Origin: Segatella albensis DSM 11370 = JCM 12258
GTDB lineage: Bacteria > Bacteroidota > Bacteroidia > Bacteroidales > Bacteroidaceae
Length of the DNA: 64,000 nt
Direction: 5' to 3'
Assembly (NCBI RefSeq): GCF_000426565.1
Contig: NZ_AUFP01000006.1
Location: 62,001-126,000, forward strand
Position 1 is the first letter of the stretch. Each line of letters begins with the position of its first letter. The translations under genes were made by a program, and so were the position numbers. Below the pieces are notes generated by a model that saw only the letters and a program-made list of their open reading frames with translations, was not told where the DNA came from and searched no databases. Of the stretch, positions 37,423 to 45,038 are shown in pieces.

Positions 37423-37532
37423 TGCAGTTAACTTCATCGACTTACGAAGTTAACTTTATCAACTTACGCAATTAACTTCGTGAGCTCATGCGAATAGGTA
37501 TGTAGGGCTACGAAGTTAACTGAATAAACCTA
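37423..37532. repeat. 22-bp tandem repeat, five units with GTTAAC core
   Basis: Units start at 37423, 37445, 37467, 37489 and 37511. GTTAAC appears at 37427, 37449 and 37515, ATTAAC at 37471, and the fourth unit (37489) is degenerate. The unit reads approximately CGAAGTTAACTTCATCAACTTA. The last copy touches the tcdA stop at 37530. Between the maeB terminator and tcdA there is no gene. Confidence 0.75.
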
Positions 37533-38402
37533 TTTTTCTTCCTTTGGATTCGTATCTACGAGCGAACCGATAACGATTCCTGTTATCGCCATACCGAAAA
37601 TGGCGGTAATATGGCATAGAGAACCGTTGATCTGCGCCTTTGAAGAACACCATTCATGCTCTACCAACTTTTGGTCGCCAGGAGCATCAAAAACGGCTGT
37701 TCCTTTCTCTCGGTCACCACTCAGAAGTTTAGCTTTCGGACACATACAGGCAGATGTCCCGCATGAATGGTTCACGCCCATGTTCCGCATCGGTTTCTCC
37801 TCGCTATACACGCAATAGAACTTCCTGCCGGGATGCTTACCTTGTTTCTTGAACTTCTTGCGTAATGCTCTGGCCAGAGGATCGCCTTTCACCTTCCAGA
37901 ACTCAGCCTTGCGCACTTGGAAGGGGTCTATTCTTAGCGCAGCACCCATCGATGACACGAAAAGGATGTGCTTGGGCAGACTGGTTGCGCGAAGGATTAA
38001 ATCAGCTTTCTCGCTTAATGAGTCGATTGCATCTACGATGACGTCATAATCTTCCATGTGAAAAGAGTCTGCGCTCTCCGGTTCATAGATTTTCTGCAAA
38101 GCCTCTACCTCTGCCTTCGGATTGATTTCCAACAAACGTTCTTTTAGGGCTTCTACCTTTACCTGTCCAACAGTCTTACTTGTGGCCATCAACTGTCTGT
38201 TACAATTGGTCACACATACTCGGTCGGAGTCTACGATGGTTATCTTCCTAATACCACTACGTACTAGACTCTCTGCACACCATGATCCCACGCCTCCTAA
38301 TCCGAAGATAAGAACTCGTGCTTCATTGATTCTGTTCAGATTTTCCTCCCCTAGGAGAAGTTCGGTACGTCTTTGCATACCGCGTTCCATTCCTGATATC
38401 AT
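37530..38402 (-). CDS. tcdA: tRNA threonylcarbamoyladenosine dehydratase
   Basis: A 290-residue E1-like ThiF-family enzyme (TcdA/CsdL). It uses ATP to cyclise t6A37 to ct6A in ANN-decoding tRNAs. The nucleotide motif GLGGVGS is at residues 34-40, followed by IVDSDRVCVTNCNRQ (adenylation site) and VDAIDSL. The segment NHSCGTSACMCPKAKL holds the Cys pair of the family. A hydrophobic C-terminal helix (about 263-283) is typical and may anchor it to the membrane. ATG codons 1, 5 and 9 are all possible starts. It is probably co-transcribed after the MATE gene (24-base gap). Confidence 0.92.
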   Translation of the reverse strand: MISGMERGMQRRTELLLGEENLNRINEARVLIFGLGGVGSWCAESLVRSGIRKITIVDSDRVCVTNCNRQLMATSKTVGQVKVEALKERLLEINPKAEVEALQKIYEPESADSFHMEDYDVIVDAIDSLSEKADLILRATSLPKHILFVSSMGAALRIDPFQVRKAEFWKVKGDPLARALRKKFKKQGKHPGRKFYCVYSEEKPMRNMGVNHSCGTSACMCPKAKLLSGDREKGTAVFDAPGDQKLVEHEWCSSKAQINGSLCHITAIFGMAITGIVIGSLVDTNPKEEK

Positions 38403-38426
38403 ATTTATTTTTATCTACTTTCTTAC

Positions 38427-39767
38427 TTATGCTTTCACAAATCCTTTGGTCTGCCATTTCAAGGAGCGCCATCGTCTCTTCAGGATGATGCCTCGGATGT
38501 TCTCGTCGAGCGCGAATCCTACCCACATTCCGATGAGACCGTATCCTAAAGGTATTCCGATAATATAGCTCAATCCTACCGCAATGCTCCATTGGAAGAT
38601 GATGCCGACAATCACAGGATATACGGCATCTCCTGTGGCTCGTAGGGTTCCGCATGCAAAAATATTAGACACGCGACCATATTCCAGGAACAAATCTACC
38701 ACCAACACCCAAAATCCCATAGAGATAATCTCGGGATTATTCGTAAGTAGACTAAGAATCGACTTACCGAATATGGCAAGGACCATGGATGCCGACAAAG
38801 TCACGACCAAAGCCCGTCGATAAAAATAGTTGCCTAACACAAAGGCTGCCCGATGTCGCAAACGGCCTACAAGATGTCCCACTAGAATATCTCCGGCCTG
38901 CGTGATGCTTACACAAAACAAATAGGTGAACATGATCATATTCACGCAATAGGTCCGGGCTGCCAAGGCTTCGTTACCTATGCGATTGATGAAATATGTG
39001 ATCGCTACCTGTGAGAGACAGTATGATAGTTCCTCGCTCATGGCCGGTATGCCGATATGAAGTAGGTTTCTAAATTCACTCCATGGGAATGGACGGAAAT
39101 ATTTCATCGGGAACTTCCGTATATGCACTCGGAAGTGGATGATGCATAGCAACAGCATGGCCACTCCTCTGCTTATAGCCGTAGAGAGGGCTGCTCCTTC
39201 CACTCCTAACTGTGGGAATCCAAATTTTCCAAAGATCAATACGTAGTTGCCGATAATATTCAGAATGTTTACGATTCCCGTTACCGACATGGGATAGATT
39301 ACTTTGCCGGCGCTACGCAACGAGGCTGAGAACGTGAGCGACAAGGCCTGGAAAAAAGACATCGAACCTGTAATCTTAATATATACCAATCCGTCCCCCA
39401 TAAGCTCCGGTCGTAATCCCATAAAACGCAGAATTGGCTCTGCCATCAGATAAAGTGCTACGCTCACACTCGCTCCTACAAGCAAGTTGACTATCAAGGC
39501 TACGCCCACGACCTGAACAAGTCGTTTTTCCAGTCGTCCGCCAATATATTGTGCACAAAGGATAGCTGCGCCCATGGAGAAAAACTGATATACAAGGAAA
39601 ATAAGTGACATCAACTGGTTGTCCAGTCCTACCGCAGCCACGCTATTATCGCTATATCTACTCAACATTACGGTATCTACAGCTCCGAGAAGCATCACGA
39701 GTGCGATCTCGATAAATACGGGTAATGTTAACTTTCTGAGTTGACCCTTTAAACTTTGTGTCGACAT
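38427..39767 (-). CDS. MATE family efflux transporter
   Basis: A 446-residue inner-membrane protein with 12 predicted helices arranged as two six-helix halves, the layout of the multidrug and toxin extrusion family. The N-terminal region LTLPVFIEIALVMLLGAVDTVMLSR is typical. Substrates are probably cationic drugs or toxins exchanged for Na+ or H+, but not identifiable from sequence. The C-terminus is basic and short. It is followed by tcdA after 24 bases. A TAACTTTG box at 39807-39814 lies 39 bases upstream of the ATG. Confidence 0.92.
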   Translation of the reverse strand: MSTQSLKGQLRKLTLPVFIEIALVMLLGAVDTVMLSRYSDNSVAAVGLDNQLMSLIFLVYQFFSMGAAILCAQYIGGRLEKRLVQVVGVALIVNLLVGASVSVALYLMAEPILRFMGLRPELMGDGLVYIKITGSMSFFQALSLTFSASLRSAGKVIYPMSVTGIVNILNIIGNYVLIFGKFGFPQLGVEGAALSTAISRGVAMLLLCIIHFRVHIRKFPMKYFRPFPWSEFRNLLHIGIPAMSEELSYCLSQVAITYFINRIGNEALAARTYCVNMIMFTYLFCVSITQAGDILVGHLVGRLRHRAAFVLGNYFYRRALVVTLSASMVLAIFGKSILSLLTNNPEIISMGFWVLVVDLFLEYGRVSNIFACGTLRATGDAVYPVIVGIIFQWSIAVGLSYIIGIPLGYGLIGMWVGFALDENIRGIILKRRWRSLKWQTKGFVKA

Positions 39768-39806
39768 ATGATTATCCCCAATCTATTTAATCCTATTTTA
39801 AGGCTG

Positions 39807-39814
39807 CAAAGTTA
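39807..39814 (-). promoter_or_regulatory. -7 box for the MATE-tcdA pair
   Basis: TAACTTTG on the minus strand with TTTC at about 20 bp upstream; located downstream of the small-RNA terminator, so the MATE gene has its own start. Confidence 0.5.
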
Positions 39815-40094
39815 CCACAAAATTCTGACTTCCCGAAAAGAATAGAAATATAATTTCTATTTATGCTTGTTTTTATATTCTTTTGAGCTGTTGCTCTTAT
39901 GTTCTTCCTATGCTTTCTTTCTGTATTTTTTGTGTTCTTCCTATATTGTTCTCCCTTGTCCTGTCATCTACCCAAATTGCTTGGCACAACCAAATCATCT
40001 ATCAAGAACGCAATTGATAGTAAGGAAATATCGTAGGAATCAATAATGAGCCATAACTACGGTATCGACAAAGTTGATGCTTAAAAATAAAGAC
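39815..40094. other. Non-coding spacer between MATE promoter and small-RNA candidate
   Basis: No convincing ORF. It holds the direct repeat TGTTCTTCCTAT (around 39900 and 39932) and a perfect 7-bp inverted repeat CTATCAA/TTGATAG with an 8-base loop at 39999-40020. Neither is followed by a T-run. Function unknown. Confidence 0.5.
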
Positions 40095-40236
40095 AAAAAA
40101 AATAGGACTAGCCTCACGACCCGCCCTATCTCACATACTTACTAAAACTAAATTAACCACTAAAAAAACTAATCTTATTAAAGTTATTGACTTTAATCTA
40201 TTCCAAGCTAAGAGGCTTCTTTACCTCTGTAGCATT
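40095..40236 (-). ncRNA. Candidate small RNA, about 140 nt, own promoter and terminator
   Basis: On the minus strand a perfect promoter (40239-40270) is followed by three predicted hairpins. The first has arms GCTACAGAGG and CCTCTTAGC (40207-40233, one bulge). The second is ATTAAAGT with ACTTTAAT, 8 perfect pairs (about 40177-40197). The third is a 7-bp stem at 40102-40139 running into a T-run at 40095-40101, forming an intrinsic terminator. There is no credible ORF. I do not recognise a named RNA family. It could be a stand-alone regulator; a MATE leader is less likely because the MATE gene has its own -7 box downstream. Confidence 0.5.
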
Positions 40237-40238
40237 TG

Positions 40239-40270
40239 CAAAGATAAGTATAATTCCAATATACTCCAAA
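40239..40270 (-). promoter_or_regulatory. Promoter of the candidate small RNA
   Basis: TTTG (40267-40270), 20 bp, TATCTTTG (40239-40246) on the minus strand: one of the four complete consensus promoters of the window, and it precedes no protein gene. Confidence 0.7.
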
Positions 40271-40341
40271 CATTTTTGAAAGTTTTTTCGATTTACAGCC
40301 AAACTTTTCTCGTTTTTTGACAATATAAAGAATTCGTAGAT

Positions 40342-40382
40342 AAAAATATGGGGGACTCGCCATTTCCGGCAAATCCCCCATA
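40342..40382 (-). terminator. Intrinsic terminator of the FadL-like gene
   Basis: Perfect 9-bp arms TATGGGGGA/TCCCCCATA (40347-40355 and 40374-40382) with a GCC/GGC inner stem, followed on the minus strand by TTTTTA. It lies 33 bases after the stop of the FadL-like gene. Confidence 0.8.
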
Positions 40383-40414
40383 CCGCAATACACATCTTTT
40401 TTTTTTACTTCTTA

Positions 40415-41974
40415 TTACAATTTAAATCCTAATGTTAGCAGAAGTTGATTGCGATCTACATCTACTTTTGTTGCATGAGACACATTACTTTCATATTCCT
40501 TATCACTATAATATGCCATGAACGGATAATACTCACCCGAAGTTGATGACAGTTGATAAGCCAAATCGATAAAGAATTTCTTAACGCTATAACCGACACC
40601 AAGGGTCACACGATTGGTTGACTTCCAATTGGTATAGTCTGTAGATGTAGCATATAGAGCGCCTGGAGAGTCGATACTACCATCGCGGAAACCATCCATC
40701 TTATAGGCTCCTGTCATCAGATTATATCCGGCACGAAGGGCCAAACTGCTGAATGGTTTATACTCTACACCAAGTTTAAGGGTGTGAACGCCTCGCAATA
40801 CTTGTTTCGTATTTTCCTTCATGGCACGATCAGAATAGCTATTCTCTACATAGTCGCCATAATAATTGATATAGCCATCGCCCTTGATGCGATTGTCAAG
40901 CCATGAATAGTCGCTATATTCATAGGTAGCGCCCAAAGCCAAACTTTGTCCGATGGTATGACCCAAAGAGATACCAAACTTTGCTGGTGTGTTCAGACAG
41001 AAGTCGTAATCGGCTTTCTGACCATGTTCTGCTTTTTTATCTCCTCCAACCATCGTGAGGTCTGTTGCCGAACTCATGGTGAGGTCATAGAATACCGGAG
41101 AATTGAAATATACACCAATACGGAAAGGTGAATATTCTATCGGACGGAATATAGCGCCCACCTTGACATCATAACCTTGACCATCGATGGATAACGATTC
41201 CCATGTGGTTGCAGAATTGTTTTGCTCCAAAGCTTCAGCATAGATGGAGTTGTTGCGATAGTTTACGTCATGGATGCCTACGGTAGCTCCGAGATAGATG
41301 CGATCGTTAAGGTTGCCACTAAAGTTCAAACTATATTCGCCTATGTATCCTTTGGCATATTGACCGGTAAGGAAATAATCTCCTCCGAGATAATCCATAA
41401 AACCTTGATCATTCTTTGCCATACATTCTGCATAGTTGGCATCTACTCCATTCCAAGGAAGTTGATATTCGTTCTCCTTCTTGGTCACATTATAATTATA
41501 TTTAATAGCGGTAAGTCTATTCTGCGAAGCGCCTCCAAGGTTGTTAGCGGCTGTTAGGATCTGGTCGAAGTTGCGACTCTTGCGATAGTTGAAACCGATA
41601 TTGAGGAAAGAACGGCGATTGGCAGCCGGCATCGTCCACACGATACCGATCTGGTCGAAACTCAAATTGGTCTTCTTACCATTAAAGTTGATTTCGCTAT
41701 GGTTGTACCTCACCTTGTTATCGGCACCCGTCTGGAATAATAATCCACCAGAAAGGGAAACCTGAGAATTACGGAACAAGCCAATACCGGCTGGGTTCGT
41801 ACTCATCGTAGAGATATCTGCACCCAAAGCCTCCATGGCTCCACCCATACCGACATATCGGGCCGTACCATTCAAGTCGTTCTCTATCAGTTTTGCCGAC
41901 TGATATGTATCTTGTGCTGATGCTGGCAACATCTGCATAGCTAATGCTGCCAGAAAAATATAATTCTTTTTCAT
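40415..41974 (-). CDS. OmpP1/FadL family outer-membrane beta-barrel protein
   Basis: A 519-residue protein with a signal peptide (ending ASAQ at about 21) and a long series of alternating beta strands ending in an aromatic C-terminus, LLTLGFKL. The N-terminal TARYVGMGGAMEALGADISTMSTNPAGIGLFRNS, with the NPAG element, is characteristic of FadL/TodX/OmpP1 channels and their Bacteroidetes relatives. The family imports hydrophobic compounds; in Bacteroidales the substrate is not known, and the label hemin receptor is sometimes used without proof. It follows the Tyr/Trp/Gly-rich gene by 33 bases and both share one terminator. Confidence 0.85.
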   Translation of the reverse strand: MKKNYIFLAALAMQMLPASAQDTYQSAKLIENDLNGTARYVGMGGAMEALGADISTMSTNPAGIGLFRNSQVSLSGGLLFQTGADNKVRYNHSEINFNGKKTNLSFDQIGIVWTMPAANRRSFLNIGFNYRKSRNFDQILTAANNLGGASQNRLTAIKYNYNVTKKENEYQLPWNGVDANYAECMAKNDQGFMDYLGGDYFLTGQYAKGYIGEYSLNFSGNLNDRIYLGATVGIHDVNYRNNSIYAEALEQNNSATTWESLSIDGQGYDVKVGAIFRPIEYSPFRIGVYFNSPVFYDLTMSSATDLTMVGGDKKAEHGQKADYDFCLNTPAKFGISLGHTIGQSLALGATYEYSDYSWLDNRIKGDGYINYYGDYVENSYSDRAMKENTKQVLRGVHTLKLGVEYKPFSSLALRAGYNLMTGAYKMDGFRDGSIDSPGALYATSTDYTNWKSTNRVTLGVGYSVKKFFIDLAYQLSSTSGEYYPFMAYYSDKEYESNVSHATKVDVDRNQLLLTLGFKL

Positions 41975-42007
41975 TGGAATATGATTAATTGTTTTATCAA
42001 TATGGAG

Positions 42008-43069
42008 TTAACGTCTACCGCCACCAAAGTGGCCGCCTCCGCCACCTCCACTTACATGGCCGCCACCAAAGCCGCCTGATGAGGAGCTAGATCCGCCGCC
42101 ATAACTTCCAAAGCTACCGGAATTGCTGGCTGGAGGCGAATAGGTACGCGTGTTGTTATTACTATAGTTGCTGTTATTGCCGCTACGAGAGAATGAACCG
42201 AACGAACGGTTAGATGAACTGCGATTGGTGTAGGTATTGGTACGTTGACCTGATGAGCTATTACCATTATATCGACCAAAATCACCTTGACGATTGGTAT
42301 TACCATACTGTGGTTTGTCCCAAGTACGTTGACCGGCATAACCGCCAGAGTTCATTCCTCCACGATTGTCGATGTGGATGACACCAGGATAGTATCCATA
42401 GAACGGATAATACCAAGGAGCATAATAAGGACCGTAATACCATGGATTGTAGTATCCATAATACCATGGGTTGTAATAGCCATAATAGCCATAATAGCTG
42501 CCATACCAAGGGTCGTACCATCCATCATACATCCATGGCCCATACCAACGATTATACATCGGACTGAGCCAAGGGTCATACCAGCCAGAATAATAGAAAG
42601 GATCGTAGAAGCGACCATAATAGCCGCCGGCATACCAATAGCGAGAACGCCAATAGTATGGACCCCATCCGTAATAGTCGTAGAACCATGGATTGTAGAA
42701 TCCGTCCCATCGACTCATCGAACGAGTGTATTGGTATTCTGCTATCTGATTGATGATCTTCTGAGCAGAGGCGGAATCAACATAAAGGGTGTCGGGACGC
42801 ATACCTCTATCGAAGGTAACGATACTTACGATATTGGAATCGCGCTTGAGCTCTTGGATACCTCCTCCAAGATACTTTCCGAATCGGTTGTACTCGTCAA
42901 CACTTCGATTACTACCCGACCAATAGTTATTTGCTTTGCTATCTGTGTTTTGTGGAGTCACGGTCACGATCTTCGTCTTCTTGGGTACGAAATACATGTC
43001 GTCATCTTGAGCCATCAGAGATAGTGGCATAACTCCTACGAGGACAGAAATAAGAATAAACTTTTTCAT
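42008..43069 (-). CDS. Secreted Tyr/Trp/Gly-rich low-complexity protein
   Basis: A 353-residue protein with a signal peptide (about 1-20, MPLSLMAQ). Residues 21-120 are ordinary. Residues about 121-232 consist mostly of Tyr, Trp, Gly, Pro and Asp with recurring WYDPWYG and YYNPWYYG units. The remaining 120 residues are Ser/Gly/Asn-rich and end in Gly/His-rich GGGHFGGGRR. No known domain. The aromatic block looks adhesive or surface-associated, and poly-Gly tails of this sort occur in several Bacteroidetes exported proteins. It is probably co-transcribed with the FadL-like gene. The repeat DNA creates long antisense frames that are not genes. Confidence 0.7.
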   Translation of the reverse strand: MKKFILISVLVGVMPLSLMAQDDDMYFVPKKTKIVTVTPQNTDSKANNYWSGSNRSVDEYNRFGKYLGGGIQELKRDSNIVSIVTFDRGMRPDTLYVDSASAQKIINQIAEYQYTRSMSRWDGFYNPWFYDYYGWGPYYWRSRYWYAGGYYGRFYDPFYYSGWYDPWLSPMYNRWYGPWMYDGWYDPWYGSYYGYYGYYNPWYYGYYNPWYYGPYYAPWYYPFYGYYPGVIHIDNRGGMNSGGYAGQRTWDKPQYGNTNRQGDFGRYNGNSSSGQRTNTYTNRSSSNRSFGSFSRSGNNSNYSNNNTRTYSPPASNSGSFGSYGGGSSSSSGGFGGGHVSGGGGGGHFGGGRR

Positions 43070-43182
43070 TTTCGTGCTCCTATTAATTATATTCGTATTC
43101 TAACGATTACAAAAATAATTGTAAATCGATGGCAAATATACGGAAAAACCCTAAACGATGATAGGTTTTTCCCTATTTTTTA

Positions 43183-43190
43183 TATATTTG
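43183..43190 (+). promoter_or_regulatory. -7 box for prmA
   Basis: TATATTTG ends 20 bases before the prmA ATG. No TTTG at the expected -33 spacing. Confidence 0.5.
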
Positions 43191-43210
43191 CAACCAAAAA
43201 TTAACATGAC

Positions 43211-44080
43211 ATGGAATATTTAGTAGCGAATTTTAAGATTATTTCATCGAACGAATTGCTCCAAACCGCCCGCGAATTGTTAGCCGACGGGGCTGCCGAA
43301 GCAGGGTTTGAATCGTTCGAAGATACCGAAGAAGGACTGAAAGGCTACGTGCAGAAAGACTTCTATGATAAGGAGAAGCTCGATGAATGTATCGAAGATT
43401 TCCCTATCGAAAATGTAAAAATATCATATAGTATCGAAAATGCGGAAAACAAGGATTGGAATGAGGCGTGGGAACTGGCTGGTTTTGATCCTATCTGCGT
43501 GGATGATACGGTACTCATCTATGATGCTAAGCATCAGGAGGAATTGCATCCTGCACAGGCAAGTGACCATATCGAAATCGGAATCGATGCGGTACAGGCT
43601 TTCGGTACGGGCACGCACGAAACTACTCAGATGATCGTTTCCACCTTATTGGGTTTAGACCTTGACGGCAAACGTGTCCTCGACTGTGGATGTGGTACGG
43701 GTATCCTTGGTATCACAGCAGCCAAACTGGGGGCTAAGGATGTAGTAGGATATGATATCGACGAATGGAGCGTGGAGAATGCGAAGCATAACGCGAAACT
43801 CAATGGCGTAGAAAATATCGAAATCTATGAGGGGGATGCACACGTACTGAATCATATTAGTGGGGTGTTCGACTTGGTGATGGCGAATATCAACCGAAAT
43901 ATTCTGTTGCAGGATATGGAGAATTTCAAGAGTGTCATGAATCATGGTGCGCAATTGATATTGAGCGGATTTTATGAAGAAGACATTCCTTTGCTCATAG
44001 AAAAGGCTAAAACATTGGGATTGTCCGAGAAAGGAAAGAAGAAAAACGGCAACTGGATTTGCCTACTTTTGGGCGAATAA
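43211..44080 (+). CDS. prmA: Ribosomal protein L11 methyltransferase
   Basis: A 289-residue enzyme that trimethylates ribosomal protein L11 using SAM. The N-terminal substrate-recognition domain (about 1-95) is followed by the Rossmann fold with VLDCGCGTGILGITAAKLGA and the substrate motif VMANINRNILLQD (NxxNxxL type). GFGTGTHETT (here AFGTGTHETT) is the PrmA signature before the SAM site. The length is standard. It is monocistronic and is followed by a non-coding stretch of 958 bases. Confidence 0.95.
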   Translation: MEYLVANFKIISSNELLQTARELLADGAAEAGFESFEDTEEGLKGYVQKDFYDKEKLDECIEDFPIENVKISYSIENAENKDWNEAWELAGFDPICVDDTVLIYDAKHQEELHPAQASDHIEIGIDAVQAFGTGTHETTQMIVSTLLGLDLDGKRVLDCGCGTGILGITAAKLGAKDVVGYDIDEWSVENAKHNAKLNGVENIEIYEGDAHVLNHISGVFDLVMANINRNILLQDMENFKSVMNHGAQLILSGFYEEDIPLLIEKAKTLGLSEKGKKKNGNWICLLLGE

Positions 44081-44143
44081 AATAGACGAACAATTGAAAA
44101 CTTCATCTTTTTTTTAAGTTTTTCAAAAAAAGTTAATAAAAAA

Positions 44144-44175
44144 TTTGGTGCATTTATAAAATCTATTTATATTTG
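44144..44175 (+). promoter_or_regulatory. Promoter of a candidate small RNA
   Basis: TTTG (44144-44147), 20 bp, TATATTTG (44168-44175). Complete consensus promoter, reading right, with no protein gene downstream on that strand. Confidence 0.7.
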
Positions 44176-44179
44176 CAAC

Positions 44180-44270
44180 TGTTATCCTGAAAACAATCTT
44201 TTTACCTTAAGAAAACTAATACCTATTGAAGATTTGGAGCGGTTGGCTGTGAAGCTTTGCCGCTTTTTTT
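44180..44270 (+). ncRNA. Candidate small RNA, about 90 nt
   Basis: Downstream of the complete promoter at 44144-44175. The transcript would run about 90 bases to a GC-rich stem (AGCGG 44238-44242 with CCGCT 44260-44264, plus an inner GCT/AGC pair) and seven Ts at 44264-44270. It contains no ATG-initiated frame. The 5' half is unstructured and A/T-rich, and includes AAAACTAAT, which is complementary to ATTAGTTTT in the other small-RNA candidate. No named family is recognised. An alternative is a short leader whose gene was lost. Confidence 0.5.
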
Positions 44271-44494
44271 ATGCTCCTAAATTCAACCCCACATCACCCC
44301 ACATTAGCATATATGACGAAGGCCCCCACTCCAATTTAGGAATGAGAGCCTATGTGTGAAAGTTCACTTCTTGTCAACATCTCAGATCGAGAATCCGAGC
44401 GCAGAGAGGAGAGCTGTGAGCGAAGTGAGCGCGATGTTGATAATGACGCTCCATTTGTTTTTTGTTTCCTGTGTCATAGTTGTGTGTTGTTTTT
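44271..44494. other. Non-coding spacer with inverted repeats
   Basis: No gene seen. CTCCTAAATT (44274-44283) is nearly repeated in inverse as AATTTAGGAA (from 44333), and TCAACATC (44374-44381) pairs with GATGTTGA (44433-44440) around a purine-rich segment containing GAGCGAAGTGAGCGC. These could fold into a long hairpin. Confidence 0.4.
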
Positions 44495-44496
44495 AT

Positions 44497-44552
44497 CCGA
44501 GGGTACGCTATCGCGACCCCCAGTTATCCAGAGGTAACCCCCTCCGGGGTAT
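44497..44552 (+). repeat. 55-bp module, copy A
   Basis: Starts CCGAGGGTACGCTATCGCGA and ends CCTCCGGGGTA. Confidence 0.7.
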
Positions 44553-44670
44553 ATACTGATCACCGTCCATTATCCGAGAGTACGAGCACACCGAAGGGGT
44601 ACACGAGCAGGGTATTGGTATAAGACGGGCACACCCTCCGGGGTGCACTCCACAGCATTACGCATATATG

Positions 44671-44743
44671 CCGAGGGTACGCTATCGCGACCCCCGGTTA
44701 TCGCAGAGGTATCCCCTCCGGGGAATATGCGCAAACGGAACAG
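44671..44743 (+). repeat. 55-bp module, copy B, with the second module attached
   Basis: Same start as copy A; continues into GAATATGCGCAAACGGAACA, which is repeated at 44953-44983. Confidence 0.7.
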
Positions 44744-44860
44744 ATGTGAACCTATAGGAGAATACTCGCAAACATAGCCTACGATCTCTAGAGAAAGGAA
44801 TATTCGTACCACAGCTCCGGGGAATACTCGTACGATCGACATACATCCATACCAGGCTCA

Positions 44861-44914
44861 TACCCCGGAGGGGTTGTCTCTGAGATAACCAGGGGTCGCG
44901 GAGCGTACCCTCGG
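44861..44914 (-). repeat. 55-bp module, inverted copy C
   Basis: On the minus strand it begins CCGAGGGTACGCTCCGCGAC and ends CCCCTCCGGGGTA, with a few substitutions against copies A and B. Confidence 0.7.
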
Positions 44915-45038
44915 AGTATGTGACCGACTATGAATGCACCCCGAAGGGTGTGCCCCTCCGGGAAATATGCGCAAGCGGAACAGTCCCTCGGATGTAAAAG
45001 GTAAAAACGTAAAACGATGGACATCCCGAAGAATGCCA

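Larger units (their letters stand above)
44495..44985. repeat. GC-rich repeat mosaic
   Basis: About 490 bases of mosaic, clearly richer in G and C than the flanking genes. Three near-copies of a 55-bp module (44497-44552, 44671-44728, and inverted 44861-44914) share CCGAGGGTACGCT, CGCGACCCC, GTTATC and CCCTCCGGGG. A second module, CCCCTCCGGG plus AATATGCGCAA and CGGAACAG, occurs at 44713-44743 and 44953-44983. Short hairpins GCACACCC/GGGGTGC lie at 44629-44646 and 44936-44953. Open frames on both strands (e.g. 44356-44559, 44570-44842, 44858-45127) arise from the repeats and look spurious. It separates convergent prmA and the histidine kinase. Confidence 0.75.

Noticed and set aside
37285..37529. 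Small gene between maeB and tcdA
   Set aside because: Only a terminator and the 22-bp repeat are present; no frame of useful length.
37423..37532. Possible CRISPR array
   Set aside because: The repeat is continuous with no unique spacers between units, the period is 22 bp, and no cas genes are nearby.
40198..40395. 65-residue minus-strand frame
   Set aside because: It crosses a terminator hairpin and a consensus promoter and has no family features; the small-RNA reading explains the region better.
42287..43024. 245-residue plus-strand frame
   Set aside because: It is antisense to the Tyr/Trp/Gly-rich gene; its Ile/Val/Pro-rich composition is the mirror of that repeat region.
44081..44135. 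Terminator of prmA (TGAAAACTT with AAGTTTTTCA)
   Set aside because: The stem is AT-only with a bulge and a T-rich loop; too weak to call.
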